Source of the DNA: an uncultured Verrucomicrobiales bacterium
GTDB taxonomy: Bacteria; Verrucomicrobiota; Verrucomicrobiia; Verrucomicrobiales; Akkermansiaceae
Direction of reading: 5' to 3'
NCBI GenBank assembly: GCA_949373085.1
Contig: CASICJ010000012.1
Location: 1 to 64,000, forward strand
DNA: 64,000 bases
A program made the position numbers and the translations under genes. Shown piece after piece: positions 1 to 9,461 of this stretch. The notes under the pieces are model-generated. The model ran no database searches and was not told the DNA's origin. It saw only the letters and a program-made list of their open reading frames with translations. The first letter of the stretch is position 1, and every line of letters begins with the position of its first letter.

Positions 1-2056
1 TCTTTGCCCATGCTTGAGCTGCAGAAACAACCTGTGTTACATCGCGCCCCACCAAGACTTGTTTCGCCTTGAGTCGTGTCCAACGTTCTGGAGCTCTGAG
101 TGCCTCGAGTAATTTTAAAACAGAAGCTCCCACTAGATCCGGAGGCCTCAAGACACCCTTTTTAGGAGCGATTCGCCAAATTCTTCCGTGTGTCTTATCG
201 CGATCGGGATGACGATAGAAATCATCTTGGTGACAGGTGATTGGATTATACCAATCAACCACGTAGATCGCTCCGTCTGGACCAACTTTCACGTCGATTG
301 GGCGGAAGTTGCGGTGTTTCGAGCGTAGGAGTGGCTCCTTCCAATCGAGCTTGAAGCCGGCACCGTCATCGCTCGTCGCAAAGCGGCTGATTTGATTCTT
401 TTTGTAGTCGCCAATCAGAAATTCGCCCTGCATTCCATCCGGGAAAGTCCTAGCCCCAAGGCAATCAATCCCGCAATAGCCACCGGGCTTGCCGATCCGC
501 GGTAACCTGAGACGGCGCTTGGCAGGGATCGAAGCTGGAGTCAGGTAAGAAACGCCTCCTGCACCATCGATCACAAATGATTGTCCATAGTCATCGAACG
601 CAATACCCCAAGGATTTCCGGGTCCCATAAAATCATCGAGGAGTCCATCGAGCCTTAACTCGTTTGGACGAAGGCGAAATACCCCAGCTTGAAACAGTGA
701 AGAAACACCGAAGGGAGTTTCCACTCGAGATTCAATCCCGTCGCCTTGACACCACCACAATTCACCACCCGGACTCCACACAAAGCAATTGCTGGTTTGG
801 TGTGAATCACCGTTTCCGAATCCGGTCAGTAAAGTGTGGCGCTCATTCGCATGACCGTCGCCGGTAGTGTCGCGTAGCGTCAGCAACTCGGTTCCCTGCC
901 CGATATAGACGCGATCTGGGCCAACTTCCATCCCGGTGGGGATGCGAAGTCCGTCGGCGAAGACCATCGATTCGTTAGCTCTTCCGTCGCCGTTCGTATC
1001 ACGCAGAGTGATGACCTTATCATTACCTAACACTCCTGGCTCGATCTGCGGATAGGCGTCTGAGCAGGCGACATACATACAGCCGCTCGCGTCCCAACGT
1101 AATGACAAAGGATTCGCGATTCCATTAGACTCGTCGGCAAAAAGATTTACTTCGAACCCTTCTAATACCTCAAAGGAAGCTAACTCTTTCTCAATATTTG
1201 CCTCCTTCGATCCTGATAAAGCGGGAGGGGCGGGTGCATGCCATGGAACTCCTTCTTGGATCGCTTTCTCTGCGGCCTCGATAAGGGCCGGATAGGTTGC
1301 CCATTCTTCTTGAATCGATGGTCGCCCATGCGAGGCCTTGGAAAAGATTCGCTTGCGGTCGTCGCCAAAAATACATTTCCAGTTTGTGGGGCGCCAATAC
1401 TCTACCCAAAGTCGGTGTTTTTCACGCACCGTAAAGCTCATTTGCTCATATGTTGGTCCATTTGGTTCTGTCTTACCGGTCAGGCCGCGAATGAATGCTT
1501 TTACCGAATCGACTTGATCGCTCGAAACGAAAGGGATCTTTCGGCTTTTCGCGAGGTTTGCCACCGCTTCGGTGTAGGAGGCCAAGGCGGCGCGGTTTCG
1601 AGCTGCCGGCCACTCAAACGGCGAAGGCGCGAGCAGGACTGGCTGCCTTCCCTCGCCTGCCAACTCATCAATCAGTTTTCCGTAGGCTTCTGTGAACTGG
1701 GCGATTTTTCCGATCCCGTCGAAAGACTCCATTTTTCCAAACTGGAAAATAATAACGGTTGCCTTGATACGCCGTAGCTGTTCGGGCCACCCACCAAAGG
1801 CCTCAGTTCGCCAGCGTTCGCGAACGGCATTCTGGAAATAGACTGTATCGCCCTCCCATGCGAGGTCACGGAACTGCGGTGTAGACTCACGAAACCGGAG
1901 AGTTAATGCGGCCTCGAGCCGACCATCCTCCTGGATCCTGACCAAGTCTGCACCGCCTACAAAAGCCACCACGTCGCCTTTTTGCAATTCGAGTGGTTCA
2001 GCTGCCGCGCAAGCCACTCCGATGAAAACTACCACAATTGATCTTAGCATCTTCAT
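1..2056 (-). CDS. SGNH-like plus PVC-type membrane-bound dehydrogenase propeller protein, truncated by window edge
   Basis: An uninterrupted minus-strand reading frame of 685 codons starts at ATG 2056 (alternative ATG 2050) and leaves the window without a stop. Residues 1-20 are a signal peptide (MKMLRSIVVVFIGVACAAAE). Residues ~25-240 look like the SGNH/GDSL-like domain found at the N-terminus of PVC-type proteins (FVGGADLV, DLAWEGDTVYFQ, FGKMES). Residues ~290-625 form a sorbosone/glucose dehydrogenase-like beta-propeller (DTNGDGRANE, GLRIPTGMEVGPD, FLIGDYKKNQI, DGAIYVVDWYNP). The final ~55 residues look like the start of a helical HEAT-type region. In this family a C-terminal CxxCH cytochrome domain usually follows, but it would lie outside the window. 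Probably a secreted or periplasmic oxidoreductase; the substrate is unknown. Confidence 0.85.
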   Translation of the reverse strand, partial: MKMLRSIVVVFIGVACAAAEPLELQKGDVVAFVGGADLVRIQEDGRLEAALTLRFRESTPQFRDLAWEGDTVYFQNAVRERWRTEAFGGWPEQLRRIKATVIIFQFGKMESFDGIGKIAQFTEAYGKLIDELAGEGRQPVLLAPSPFEWPAARNRAALASYTEAVANLAKSRKIPFVSSDQVDSVKAFIRGLTGKTEPNGPTYEQMSFTVREKHRLWVEYWRPTNWKCIFGDDRKRIFSKASHGRPSIQEEWATYPALIEAAEKAIQEGVPWHAPAPPALSGSKEANIEKELASFEVLEGFEVNLFADESNGIANPLSLRWDASGCMYVACSDAYPQIEPGVLGNDKVITLRDTNGDGRANESMVFADGLRIPTGMEVGPDRVYIGQGTELLTLRDTTGDGHANERHTLLTGFGNGDSHQTSNCFVWSPGGELWWCQGDGIESRVETPFGVSSLFQAGVFRLRPNELRLDGLLDDFMGPGNPWGIAFDDYGQSFVIDGAGGVSYLTPASIPAKRRLRLPRIGKPGGYCGIDCLGARTFPDGMQGEFLIGDYKKNQISRFATSDDGAGFKLDWKEPLLRSKHRNFRPIDVKVGPDGAIYVVDWYNPITCHQDDFYRHPDRDKTHGRIWRIAPKKGVLRPPDLVGASVLKLLEALRAPERWTRLKAKQVLVGRDVTQVVSAAQAWAK

Positions 2057-2228
2057 CTTACCGGAATCAATAGGATGTCTTTGCCCTCAAGCTTCATATC
2101 GGTATTTAAGCAATCATGCTATGCCTTGGGGAATCACAAAGTGGAGGCGATTTCATAATTACTTGAAATTTACTTTAAGTAGGAAAGGGGGGTTGTCTCG
2201 GAGCGGGAGAAATCATATTTCAACAGGA

Positions 2229-3077
2229 ATGAAGAAGTCTTTGGCCCTCGTTATTTTGACAGCATCCTTTGGTTTGGTTCTTTCAAAATCAGACGCTGGG
2301 GAGAAAGTAGCGGTATTGAAGCCCATACCGGATAAGCTTGTAGTGCTGACTTTTGATGACTGCAACAAGTCTGATCGGTCATTCGTGGCAGCCGAGGTGA
2401 AGAAATACGGATTTGGTTCCACCTTTTTTGTGACTGAGGGCTTGGGCTTCTTAAAAAATAAGAAGCACTACGTGACCTGGGAGGAGATTGCGGAGCTCGA
2501 CAAGATGGGTTTCGAGATTGCGAACCACACCCGGAGCCATCCCAATGTGGCAGGATTGAATGCGGATCAAGTGGCCGCAGAAATTGAGCACATCGAGAAG
2601 CGATGCGCCGAATACAAGATACCGAAGCCTACGACATTCTGCTATCCTGGTTTTTCTCATAGCCTGACGGCGGTGCAGGTCTTGGCGAAGAAGAACTATC
2701 AATTCGCCCGTCGTGGCGTGCGGCCCGAATACTTGGATGGTGGACGTGGCGGGCGTGGCCCGGCTTACGATCCGAAGAGCGACCATCCACTCCTTGTCCC
2801 GACTACTGGATACGCTGGGCCGGACTGGGGAATGAAGGATCTACAGTGGGCGGTCGCACAGGCTCGTGAAGGAAAAATTGCCGTCCTTTGCTTCCACGGC
2901 GTGCCCGCGCTCGAGCATGCTTGGGTGAACTGCGATCCGGAGGACTTCAAAAAGTATCTTCGATACTTGAAGGAGGAAGGTTGCACCGTTATCGCGATGC
3001 GAGATCTAGCTCAGTATGTCGATCCTGCTAAGGGTCCGAAAGATCCCTACGGTCCTATCAAAGCTAGAAAGAAATAA
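2229..3077 (+). CDS. Secreted polysaccharide deacetylase (NodB homology, CE4-like)
   Basis: The protein has 282 residues from ATG 2229, with signal peptide MKKSLALVILTASFGLVLS. The frame is open upstream to 2022, but the signal peptide and an AGGA just before the ATG favour 2229. The NodB domain shows motif 1 TFDD (41-44), the metal-binding HTRSH (100-104), an FCYPGF motif 3 and a C-terminal VLCFHGVP motif. Members remove N- or O-acetyl groups from polysaccharides (chitin-like polymers, peptidoglycan, xylan) using a divalent metal. It is divergent from the preceding dehydrogenase gene and lies among secreted carbohydrate-active genes, which suggests an exported glycan substrate. The specificity cannot be read from the sequence. 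Confidence 0.88.
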   Translation: MKKSLALVILTASFGLVLSKSDAGEKVAVLKPIPDKLVVLTFDDCNKSDRSFVAAEVKKYGFGSTFFVTEGLGFLKNKKHYVTWEEIAELDKMGFEIANHTRSHPNVAGLNADQVAAEIEHIEKRCAEYKIPKPTTFCYPGFSHSLTAVQVLAKKNYQFARRGVRPEYLDGGRGGRGPAYDPKSDHPLLVPTTGYAGPDWGMKDLQWAVAQAREGKIAVLCFHGVPALEHAWVNCDPEDFKKYLRYLKEEGCTVIAMRDLAQYVDPAKGPKDPYGPIKARKK

Positions 3078-3213
3078 CCGAATCTTGACTGGTTGGGTAG
3101 CGATCTCTTCTTTTCATTAGATCCGCTTAGGGGGATCGACCTGATAATGCATCGGTCGTAGGTAAGCCGCAGAAGAGGTTCAAGCTCATTCCGGATCAGC
3201 TCATCTTTAAGTT

Positions 3214-4152
3214 TCACTTTTTGCTCTTTTGGAAAATCGACCGTTTGGAAACTGCACCCGGCAACACCATCTTTACGCTGTAGAGAGACGTTCGAGCCGT
3301 GATGAAAAGCGTTTTGTAATCAGAACCTCCGAAGCAGACATTGGCTGGGTTCTGTGGAACTTTAATGGTTCCGATTTTTTTACCCTTGGGGTCGTAGACC
3401 TGTACATTTCCCTGAGTCAGGTAGAGGTTTCCCTTCACATCGACGGCCATGCCGTCACTTCCTTCCTTAATTGTAAAAAGTTCTTCCCCAATTGTTCCCT
3501 TGTTGCTCAGGGCGTAGCAGGTCACAGTAGCAGGATAGTCATGATATTTGGAATCAGGGTGCCGCTTACTTCCCCCAGTATCCGCGACATACAAGCGCGA
3601 AAAGTCGGGCGAGAATACGATGCCGTTGGGCATGGCTAAATTCTTGATCAGAGCTTCGACTTTTCCAGTTTTCGGATACAACTTGTAGACCCAGTGCCCG
3701 GGGATTTCATGCGGTTCTCTTAATCCCCAAGGTGGATCGGTAAACCAGAGCGTGCCGTCTTTCCAGACCGCTACATCATTGGGGGAGTTGAAGCGTTTGC
3801 CGTTGAATTTATCTGCTAAAACTGTGGCTTTCCCTTCTTTGTCGATACGAACGATATTTCGGGCACCGTGCTGGCAGGAAATAATATTCCCATCCAGGTC
3901 GAGAATGTTGCCATTGGCACTTTCACTTTTCCGGAATTCGGACAAACCCTCCTCTTTTGTCCACTGCATGAGCATGCTATTGGGAATATCGGAGAAAATA
4001 AGTTTTTGCTCATCGGGTAACCATACCGGGCCCTCTGTAAACTTCATTCCATCGGCAAGTTTTTCAACTTTCGCATTGGGTTGAACCAGAGATTGACCGA
4101 AAGCGTTAACCGAGAAGGTGAAAACACACAGGAGAGGTATTAGTTTTTTCAT
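3214..4152 (-). CDS. Secreted SMP-30/gluconolactonase-like propeller protein
   Basis: 312 residues with signal peptide MKKLIPLLCVFTFSVNAFGQ. The SMP-30/gluconolactonase/LRE family propeller is recognised by EGPVWLPDEQKLIFSDI, NSPNDVAVWKDGTLWFTDPP, MPNGIVFSPD and DGMAVDVKGNLY. These carry the expected metal ligands Glu (EGP), Asn (SPND), Asn (PNG) and Asp (DGM). Family members hydrolyse sugar lactones such as glucono-1,5-lactone. It lies directly downstream of another secreted lactonase-type propeller on the same strand (37 nt gap), so the two may be co-transcribed. The short basic tail (SKRSIFQKSKK) is unremarkable. Confidence 0.85.
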   Translation of the reverse strand: MKKLIPLLCVFTFSVNAFGQSLVQPNAKVEKLADGMKFTEGPVWLPDEQKLIFSDIPNSMLMQWTKEEGLSEFRKSESANGNILDLDGNIISCQHGARNIVRIDKEGKATVLADKFNGKRFNSPNDVAVWKDGTLWFTDPPWGLREPHEIPGHWVYKLYPKTGKVEALIKNLAMPNGIVFSPDFSRLYVADTGGSKRHPDSKYHDYPATVTCYALSNKGTIGEELFTIKEGSDGMAVDVKGNLYLTQGNVQVYDPKGKKIGTIKVPQNPANVCFGGSDYKTLFITARTSLYSVKMVLPGAVSKRSIFQKSKK

Positions 4153-4189
4153 GGTTGATATTGAATTATAATTAAGATGGGGTGCAGTT

Positions 4190-5275
4190 TTATTGAGCGA
4201 CTAAGTCTGACATTTTTGGGTCCCATGGCAGAGATGTGCTCTTCTTAAGATCCCCATCCGGAGAAATTTGATAGGCGGTAAGACTGGCCCCGGCGGTGGC
4301 GGAAACGAGAAGAAATCTGCCGTCTGGTGAAAGAGTCAGTCCCCAAGGGATGCGGTCTGCCTCAGTCAGGCCAATAAACTCGGCACGGCCGTCCTTCAGA
4401 ATGCGGTAGCGGGAGATGCGATTGAAATCCTGACTGTGGCCGCGAAGACCTGCGAAAAGAAATTCCCCATCTGGGGTGATGACGAGGTCTGAAGCACTCA
4501 AGCCTATCTTGGACATACCGGCAGGAAGGATGTTGATATCCTGTGCTACTTTGAGTTGGCCGTTAATCTCACGGCGATAAGAGGAAAGTCCGATACCCTG
4601 TTCGTTACTAAAGTAAACCATGGGGAGGGTGGGGTGGTAGGACATGTGCCGCGGGCCCGATCCGAGGGGCGGCTTGGCGTTTTTGGTTTCGAGCGGAGTA
4701 ACCTTTCCGGTCTTGCCGTCGTAGGCATATTGCAGGAGGGCAAGGTTTTCCTTAACATAGGGAACATAAATGTTTTTTCCGTCGGGTGGAAGAAGGACGC
4801 AATGAGCTTCTCTTTTACCTTCGTCAATCGTTGTGACGGCTTTGCCGGGAATGCCATCTTGGTCGAGTGGGTATATGTTGAGTCGTCCGTTCCTATAACT
4901 AACTCCGAGGAGGTGTCTGTTTTCCTTATCGAGGCTCAGGAAGCAGGCTCCGTCGTTAAAATTTACGTTTTTATGTTTTAGGTAAGAACCATCATTGTTC
5001 AGATACACGACTGCTCCTGGAACCTTGCCGGGATCCCCGCTCGTTGCAATGACATAGAGCAGGGGCTTGGTTGGATGAGCAGTGATGACTTGGCCTGGGA
5101 AATTGAGTTTGACCTTCTGGGCTACCTTAAGTTCCAAGTTTTCTCCTCGGGGGTTTGCCTCAACAACCCAAAGAAATTTTTCTTTAGAACTTGGCGAATA
5201 AATGTGAAAAGGCTTGGACCAAGAACTTGGGATCAAGACGAGGAAAAGAAACAAGTTAGTAAGGTGTCGGCTCAT
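4190..5275 (-). CDS. Secreted lactonase family protein (6-phosphogluconolactonase/YbhE-type seven-bladed propeller)
   Basis: 361 residues. The N-terminus MSRHLTNLFLFLVLIPSSWS is a signal peptide, so this is an exported relative of the usually cytosolic Pgl/YbhE lactonases. Typical features are HPTKPLLYVI near residue 65, the H-C-V-L-L-P-P-D-G-K-N blade motif, GSGPRHMSYHPTLPMVYFSN, and LVITPDGEFLFAGLRGH followed by PWGLTLSPDGRFLLVSA. The start codon overlaps the stop of a 38-residue ORF by ATGA, implying translational coupling. The role is inferred to be hydrolysis of a sugar lactone outside the cytoplasm, possibly following an extracellular sugar dehydrogenase step. A non-enzymatic propeller role cannot be excluded. 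Confidence 0.82.
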   Translation of the reverse strand: MSRHLTNLFLFLVLIPSSWSKPFHIYSPSSKEKFLWVVEANPRGENLELKVAQKVKLNFPGQVITAHPTKPLLYVIATSGDPGKVPGAVVYLNNDGSYLKHKNVNFNDGACFLSLDKENRHLLGVSYRNGRLNIYPLDQDGIPGKAVTTIDEGKREAHCVLLPPDGKNIYVPYVKENLALLQYAYDGKTGKVTPLETKNAKPPLGSGPRHMSYHPTLPMVYFSNEQGIGLSSYRREINGQLKVAQDINILPAGMSKIGLSASDLVITPDGEFLFAGLRGHSQDFNRISRYRILKDGRAEFIGLTEADRIPWGLTLSPDGRFLLVSATAGASLTAYQISPDGDLKKSTSLPWDPKMSDLVAQ

Positions 5276-5388
5276 TTTATTTTACGGTGGATGAAGTCGT
5301 GCGCTACCTCAACAGGAACCGGTTCACCTGTGGTTACGAAAAACGCTCCGAATAGAAACCCTAGAATACTGATCGGAAATATTTTCAT
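5272..5388 (-). CDS. 38-residue ORF with signal-like N-terminus, coupled to lactonase gene
   Basis: ATG at 5388 opens a 38-codon frame whose TGA overlaps the ATG of the lactonase gene by four bases (ATGA). The product begins MKIFPISILGFLFGAFFVTT, a hydrophobic segment like a signal peptide or single membrane anchor, followed by a short polar tail (GEPVPVEVAHDFIHRKIK). It could be a small membrane or secreted peptide, a leader ORF that sets translation of the lactonase, or the remnant of a larger gene. No homologue is recognised. Confidence 0.4.
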   Translation of the reverse strand: MKIFPISILGFLFGAFFVTTGEPVPVEVAHDFIHRKIK

Positions 5389-5615
5389 TTAGGTCTACAG
5401 GCTTTCCAATCGAAATTTGCCAATTATCGATCGCTAATTACGGTGGTAAACTATCATTTGTTTCAAAGAGCAACCGTTCAGATGCTATTTCTGTAGGGCA
5501 AGTGGGCAGATCTTCTTCTGGGAATAATGGGAATTTTATTTTGGTGGTTATGGAAGTCGTAGTTGGCGAAGAAAGAGGGTTGTTTTTTCTTTTGAAGCAA
5601 ATTTACTAATTCTTA

Positions 5616-8600
5616 ATGAGCTTTTTTATGATGTCTGTTAGAAGACCCTTCCTCAACTTGCAGGCTAGGTGTCTTCGGGTGGACCTTTCCAATTTGAGAG
5701 TCATCTCTTTTATTTTAACGACCACTTTCGTTATGTTGGGTAGCTCCGTGATTGGGCAAGCTCAGATGCTTTCTGGGCTTGCTGGCGGTCAAGTTCCTAG
5801 GGGTTCAGAGCGCGAAGACAAACTCAAGCCATGGCTCAATCTCGGTAGCGAAAACCACCAAAAAGAAGGTCTCAACGTATCAGGCGAATGGAAAGGGTTC
5901 GGGGCTAAGAGGTCCATCACGATTCCGGGAAGTGCTATCTTTATTGCCAAGCAGCACCATGACTGGTCTCAGTATTATGGTTTGCGGCTGGAGATTGTTG
6001 CGATCAAAGGCCGGTCTTTTCACGGGGAGGTCATCGTTCACACTCCAGAGCGTGAAGCTAAATCGAGTTACCGTACGACCGCACCGGTAATTAGTAGAGC
6101 CAAGTTTAGTTTCATCGGATCAAAGCAATCGGAAATTATTGATCTGCCCTTTAGTGCCTTTGATAAGTTTTACCCTTTCGGTGAAACCTTCCGTCAGATT
6201 CAAAAGATTGAGATCCGCGGCAGGTTCGCCGACAACCAAACTGGCTCTATCACTGTTCCAAGCGTTCGAATAATCGCGGCCCCACTCTTGAGACTTTTTT
6301 CAGAGGTTCGATCGGCTGCTGGAGAAGCAAAGGCCAATCTCAAATACGAGCTCAAAGTGATGAACTGCTCCGATCGTTTGCAGTCCGTTACCCTTGCACA
6401 TAACCCTTACAGCAAACACGTGATGTTTGGTTCGGTTGAGCCAGATGAGCTCACATTGGAATCAGGTGAAACTAAAGCTGTAACAATTCGTGTGAACGTC
6501 ACTGACCGAGTTCCACCAGGCGGTCGCGAGCGCCAAAAGATCATGGCCCTTGCGAATGGCCAGTTCGGTGGCGAAATTGAGTTTATTACAGCCCGGAAAC
6601 TTCCTCACCCATACCTTGTTCACACACCAAAGCGTTGGCAGGAAGTACGCGAAAAAATTAATAACTATGAATGGGCGAAAGAAGCAGCCCAGCGTTATCT
6701 CAAATACGAGGCTAAAGATAATAGGCCAGGATCACGCTGGCCGCATGCCGTCGCTTGGCAAATTTCCCGCGATAAAAAATACGCCGAGCTTGCAAAGCCA
6801 GGTGTGCATTTCGAAGTCGGTGGGAAAGATCTCATTCAAGCTTGTGAGATCTACGATATGATTGCTGATTCTGGAGTATTCACTGATGATGATCACGCTC
6901 GTATTAATCTAGAGATGCGCGAGCGCATGCACGGAATCAGCTTAACCGGTGTCGCTAATCTTGAACTCCAGCAGGCACGGTGTGGCTTCACTTTAGCTTT
7001 GACGGTACAAGATTTCGCTTGGTTTGAACATTTTCTTTATGCCACGGACGGGGTTTACGATAACATTGCTAACGGAATCATGCCAGATGGCTGGTGGTAT
7101 GAGGGTTCAGTCAACTATAACGTCTGGGTTTCGCGTTATATTTGTAAAATGGCACTCGCCGCTGAACCCTTCGGGGTTAATATGATCGATCAATACTTCG
7201 TTCCAGGATACTCCAAGGAATTCCGCCGCCTCACAGACGACGTAGAGACTCGCAAGCAGGAGTTTGGAGGTAAGCCATTCCAGAAGTTTGGTAAGCACCC
7301 AGTGCCACATATCACTCTCGATCAGTTGTGGGACTCATTCATTGATCACCTTTCACACGACGGGCAAATTTATGCAGCCAACGATGGTGGCGAGTGGAGT
7401 CTTACATCCGACGAAGGTTTTGAGATTGCTTATATGATGTGGCGAAAACCAGCCTTCGCAGCCCTAGTCAAGCGCCGTGGAGAGGACGGGCGAAGCTTGT
7501 TATACGGTGTCCCGGAGCTGCCGAAAGATACTCCTGAAATTGGTATTCGATCGGCCTACTCTGATGGTATTGGGTTCATCACTCTGCGATCTCAAACACC
7601 AGGTCGCCACCCAAGTGAACAGATTGAGATGAGCCTTAAATATGGGACGCATGGTGCTTACCATGGGCACTTTGATCGAACCAACTTCAACTCTATGCGT
7701 CGTTACGACCGGAGCTTTTATTCTAGCGGGCATGGGTTGTGGTACTCCTACGCGAGCTTTATGTACGGAATGTTTGTACAATCGTCCGTCAATCACAACA
7801 TGGTAGTGGTGGATGGTCGTAATCAAGAGCCTGTCGAATCGCGCCGTCTTCTTTTTCATTCGGGCCCAAAAATGCAAGCGGCAGCTGTCGAGACTGAAGC
7901 CCGCTGGTCATGTCCACCTTACCTTGGATTGCAAATGCGACGGCCAAACCGTAAAGAAGATGAAACTGCGATACTTAACGGCCGAGAACGTCTTGCTGCT
8001 GAGGATGTCTTCATGCCGGCTGCGACTGACTCAGAGGGCAAAGAAATCGAAGTCGCAAATATTGGCGATTGGACCGAACGTATTCTCCAGCGTCGTCTAG
8101 CAATCGTTACTGACCATTACATCGTTCTCGCCGACTACCTCGAAGGTAAAGAAGAACACACTTTTGATAATCTGCTTCAAATACGTGGGTTTCAAAATAT
8201 CAAAGGTGAGGGCGTCAAAAAGACTCGTCATACCGAGCAGATGGATACGAATCCTCGCTTAGCCACACAGCTGATCACGAATTGTCAATGGTGGGATAAA
8301 GACGGCACTTCTAAAACACGCTTTCGGACTATCTTTGATGAAAAATCCCATCTCAACTGGCGAACCCTTAAAGGTAAAAAAGGCGATCTCTACGCCGATG
8401 TTTATTCCGCTTGGCCAAAAAAATCAGAGATTATGGTGGGTACTGCTCCCGAAGTTCGTCGTCGAGCCGGATGGACAAAATTTAGCATCGAGATCGATGG
8501 GGAAGTTCTCGCCGAGGACGAGTTCTCACCATGGATTCTTGGTCGAAAAAAAATCGATTTGGAAATCCCAATTGATGCCAAAACGCTCACCCTGAGAACC

Positions 8601-9221
8601 CAGAATGAAGACCGCCGCAAGGGAGGAGGTTTCATTCTGAGCAAGGGGGATTGCCTCTTCTGGGGAGGTGGCCAGCTCCTTCTCACGAATGGAGGAAATT
8701 TCCAGTTCTCTGAGCTCCAAAAACAGGGGAAACTCACTCTCAACGGTATCCGTAATAAGGTGGATGGGCGCCTAGATATCGAAAAAATTCAAACTGGTGA
8801 AGATTATGGAGCAGGGCCCGTCGTCATCGCGGGTAAGCCGTTTCGAGAGTCTCTCCCTGCCCAACCAAATGGCAAAGGTGAAGTCCGGATCGATTTGACG
8901 GATTTAAACGCTGAAGGGTTGAGCGTTGAATTTGGCGCGGATTATCCTCACGGCCAAGTCTCGAAATATCAACGGCACACTTATGGCGCGCGCAGTAAAG
9001 GGGAATCGGCTCAATTTCTCACTGTGATAGAGCCGTTTGAGAAAGAAGGGACTTCAATGATCCAAACCGTTGAGGCCCTCTCGGCAACCGAGCTCTCAGT
9101 ATTACTGAGAGATGGAACAGAGCACCGGATTTCAATCGAAGATCTAAATAGCAAAAATAAGCCAAGCGTTAGGTTCAAAGAAGTCAAGGCTGGCAAGGTT
9201 CTTGCAGAGGAGAAAAGCTGA
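5616..9221 (+). CDS. Large secreted heparinase II/III-type polysaccharide lyase
   Basis: 1201 residues from ATG 5616 (ATG 5628 or 5631 also possible; no clear ribosome-binding site). The hydrophobic export/anchor segment is at ~28-48. Residues ~75-215 look like a galactose-binding beta-sandwich (GLNVSGEWKGFGAKRSITI, YGLRLEIVAIKGRSFHGEV). Residues ~225-330 look Ig-like (LTLESGETKAVTIRVNV). The lyase begins at PHPYLVHTPKRWQEVREKI (~332) with the alpha/alpha-toroid helices. The C-terminal heparinase II/III sandwich follows from ~655, including the signature GTHGAYHGHFDRTNF (~675-690) and SSVNHNMVVVDGRNQEP. Such enzymes cleave uronic-acid polysaccharides (heparin, alginate, ulvan types) by beta-elimination. 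It is longer than typical members because of the two N-terminal domains and a long C-terminal tail. The substrate is not assignable. Confidence 0.82.
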   Translation: MSFFMMSVRRPFLNLQARCLRVDLSNLRVISFILTTTFVMLGSSVIGQAQMLSGLAGGQVPRGSEREDKLKPWLNLGSENHQKEGLNVSGEWKGFGAKRSITIPGSAIFIAKQHHDWSQYYGLRLEIVAIKGRSFHGEVIVHTPEREAKSSYRTTAPVISRAKFSFIGSKQSEIIDLPFSAFDKFYPFGETFRQIQKIEIRGRFADNQTGSITVPSVRIIAAPLLRLFSEVRSAAGEAKANLKYELKVMNCSDRLQSVTLAHNPYSKHVMFGSVEPDELTLESGETKAVTIRVNVTDRVPPGGRERQKIMALANGQFGGEIEFITARKLPHPYLVHTPKRWQEVREKINNYEWAKEAAQRYLKYEAKDNRPGSRWPHAVAWQISRDKKYAELAKPGVHFEVGGKDLIQACEIYDMIADSGVFTDDDHARINLEMRERMHGISLTGVANLELQQARCGFTLALTVQDFAWFEHFLYATDGVYDNIANGIMPDGWWYEGSVNYNVWVSRYICKMALAAEPFGVNMIDQYFVPGYSKEFRRLTDDVETRKQEFGGKPFQKFGKHPVPHITLDQLWDSFIDHLSHDGQIYAANDGGEWSLTSDEGFEIAYMMWRKPAFAALVKRRGEDGRSLLYGVPELPKDTPEIGIRSAYSDGIGFITLRSQTPGRHPSEQIEMSLKYGTHGAYHGHFDRTNFNSMRRYDRSFYSSGHGLWYSYASFMYGMFVQSSVNHNMVVVDGRNQEPVESRRLLFHSGPKMQAAAVETEARWSCPPYLGLQMRRPNRKEDETAILNGRERLAAEDVFMPAATDSEGKEIEVANIGDWTERILQRRLAIVTDHYIVLADYLEGKEEHTFDNLLQIRGFQNIKGEGVKKTRHTEQMDTNPRLATQLITNCQWWDKDGTSKTRFRTIFDEKSHLNWRTLKGKKGDLYADVYSAWPKKSEIMVGTAPEVRRRAGWTKFSIEIDGEVLAEDEFSPWILGRKKIDLEIPIDAKTLTLRTQNEDRRKGGGFILSKGDCLFWGGGQLLLTNGGNFQFSELQKQGKLTLNGIRNKVDGRLDIEKIQTGEDYGAGPVVIAGKPFRESLPAQPNGKGEVRIDLTDLNAEGLSVEFGADYPHGQVSKYQRHTYGARSKGESAQFLTVIEPFEKEGTSMIQTVEALSATELSVLLRDGTEHRISIEDLNSKNKPSVRFKEVKAGKVLAEEKS

Positions 9222-9461
9222 GGATCAGATACTCAAGGCGTATTGGATTCTAAACTGCTGGGAAATTTTGTAGGCAAGGAAGGAAAAAGATATGCCGATT
9301 TATTCGTCTTGTATCCTGATGACTACTCTTCGAGTTACCCAAAAAGAATGGTCATATGAGAATTGGATATTGGGCATATCGATTTTCCTTTTCACTCTTT
9401 TTCACCGCAAGCAAGGTCCTAACAGTAACGATGATCTCAAAAGAAGAGATATGACACGCCT

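Noticed and set aside
1238-1777. 179-codon plus-strand frame
   Set aside because: It is antisense to the left-edge dehydrogenase gene, whose protein matches a family throughout.
2022-2228. N-terminal extension of the deacetylase frame
   Set aside because: The signal peptide starts at ATG 2229; the upstream part has no secretion or domain features and overlaps the 5' end of the left-edge gene.
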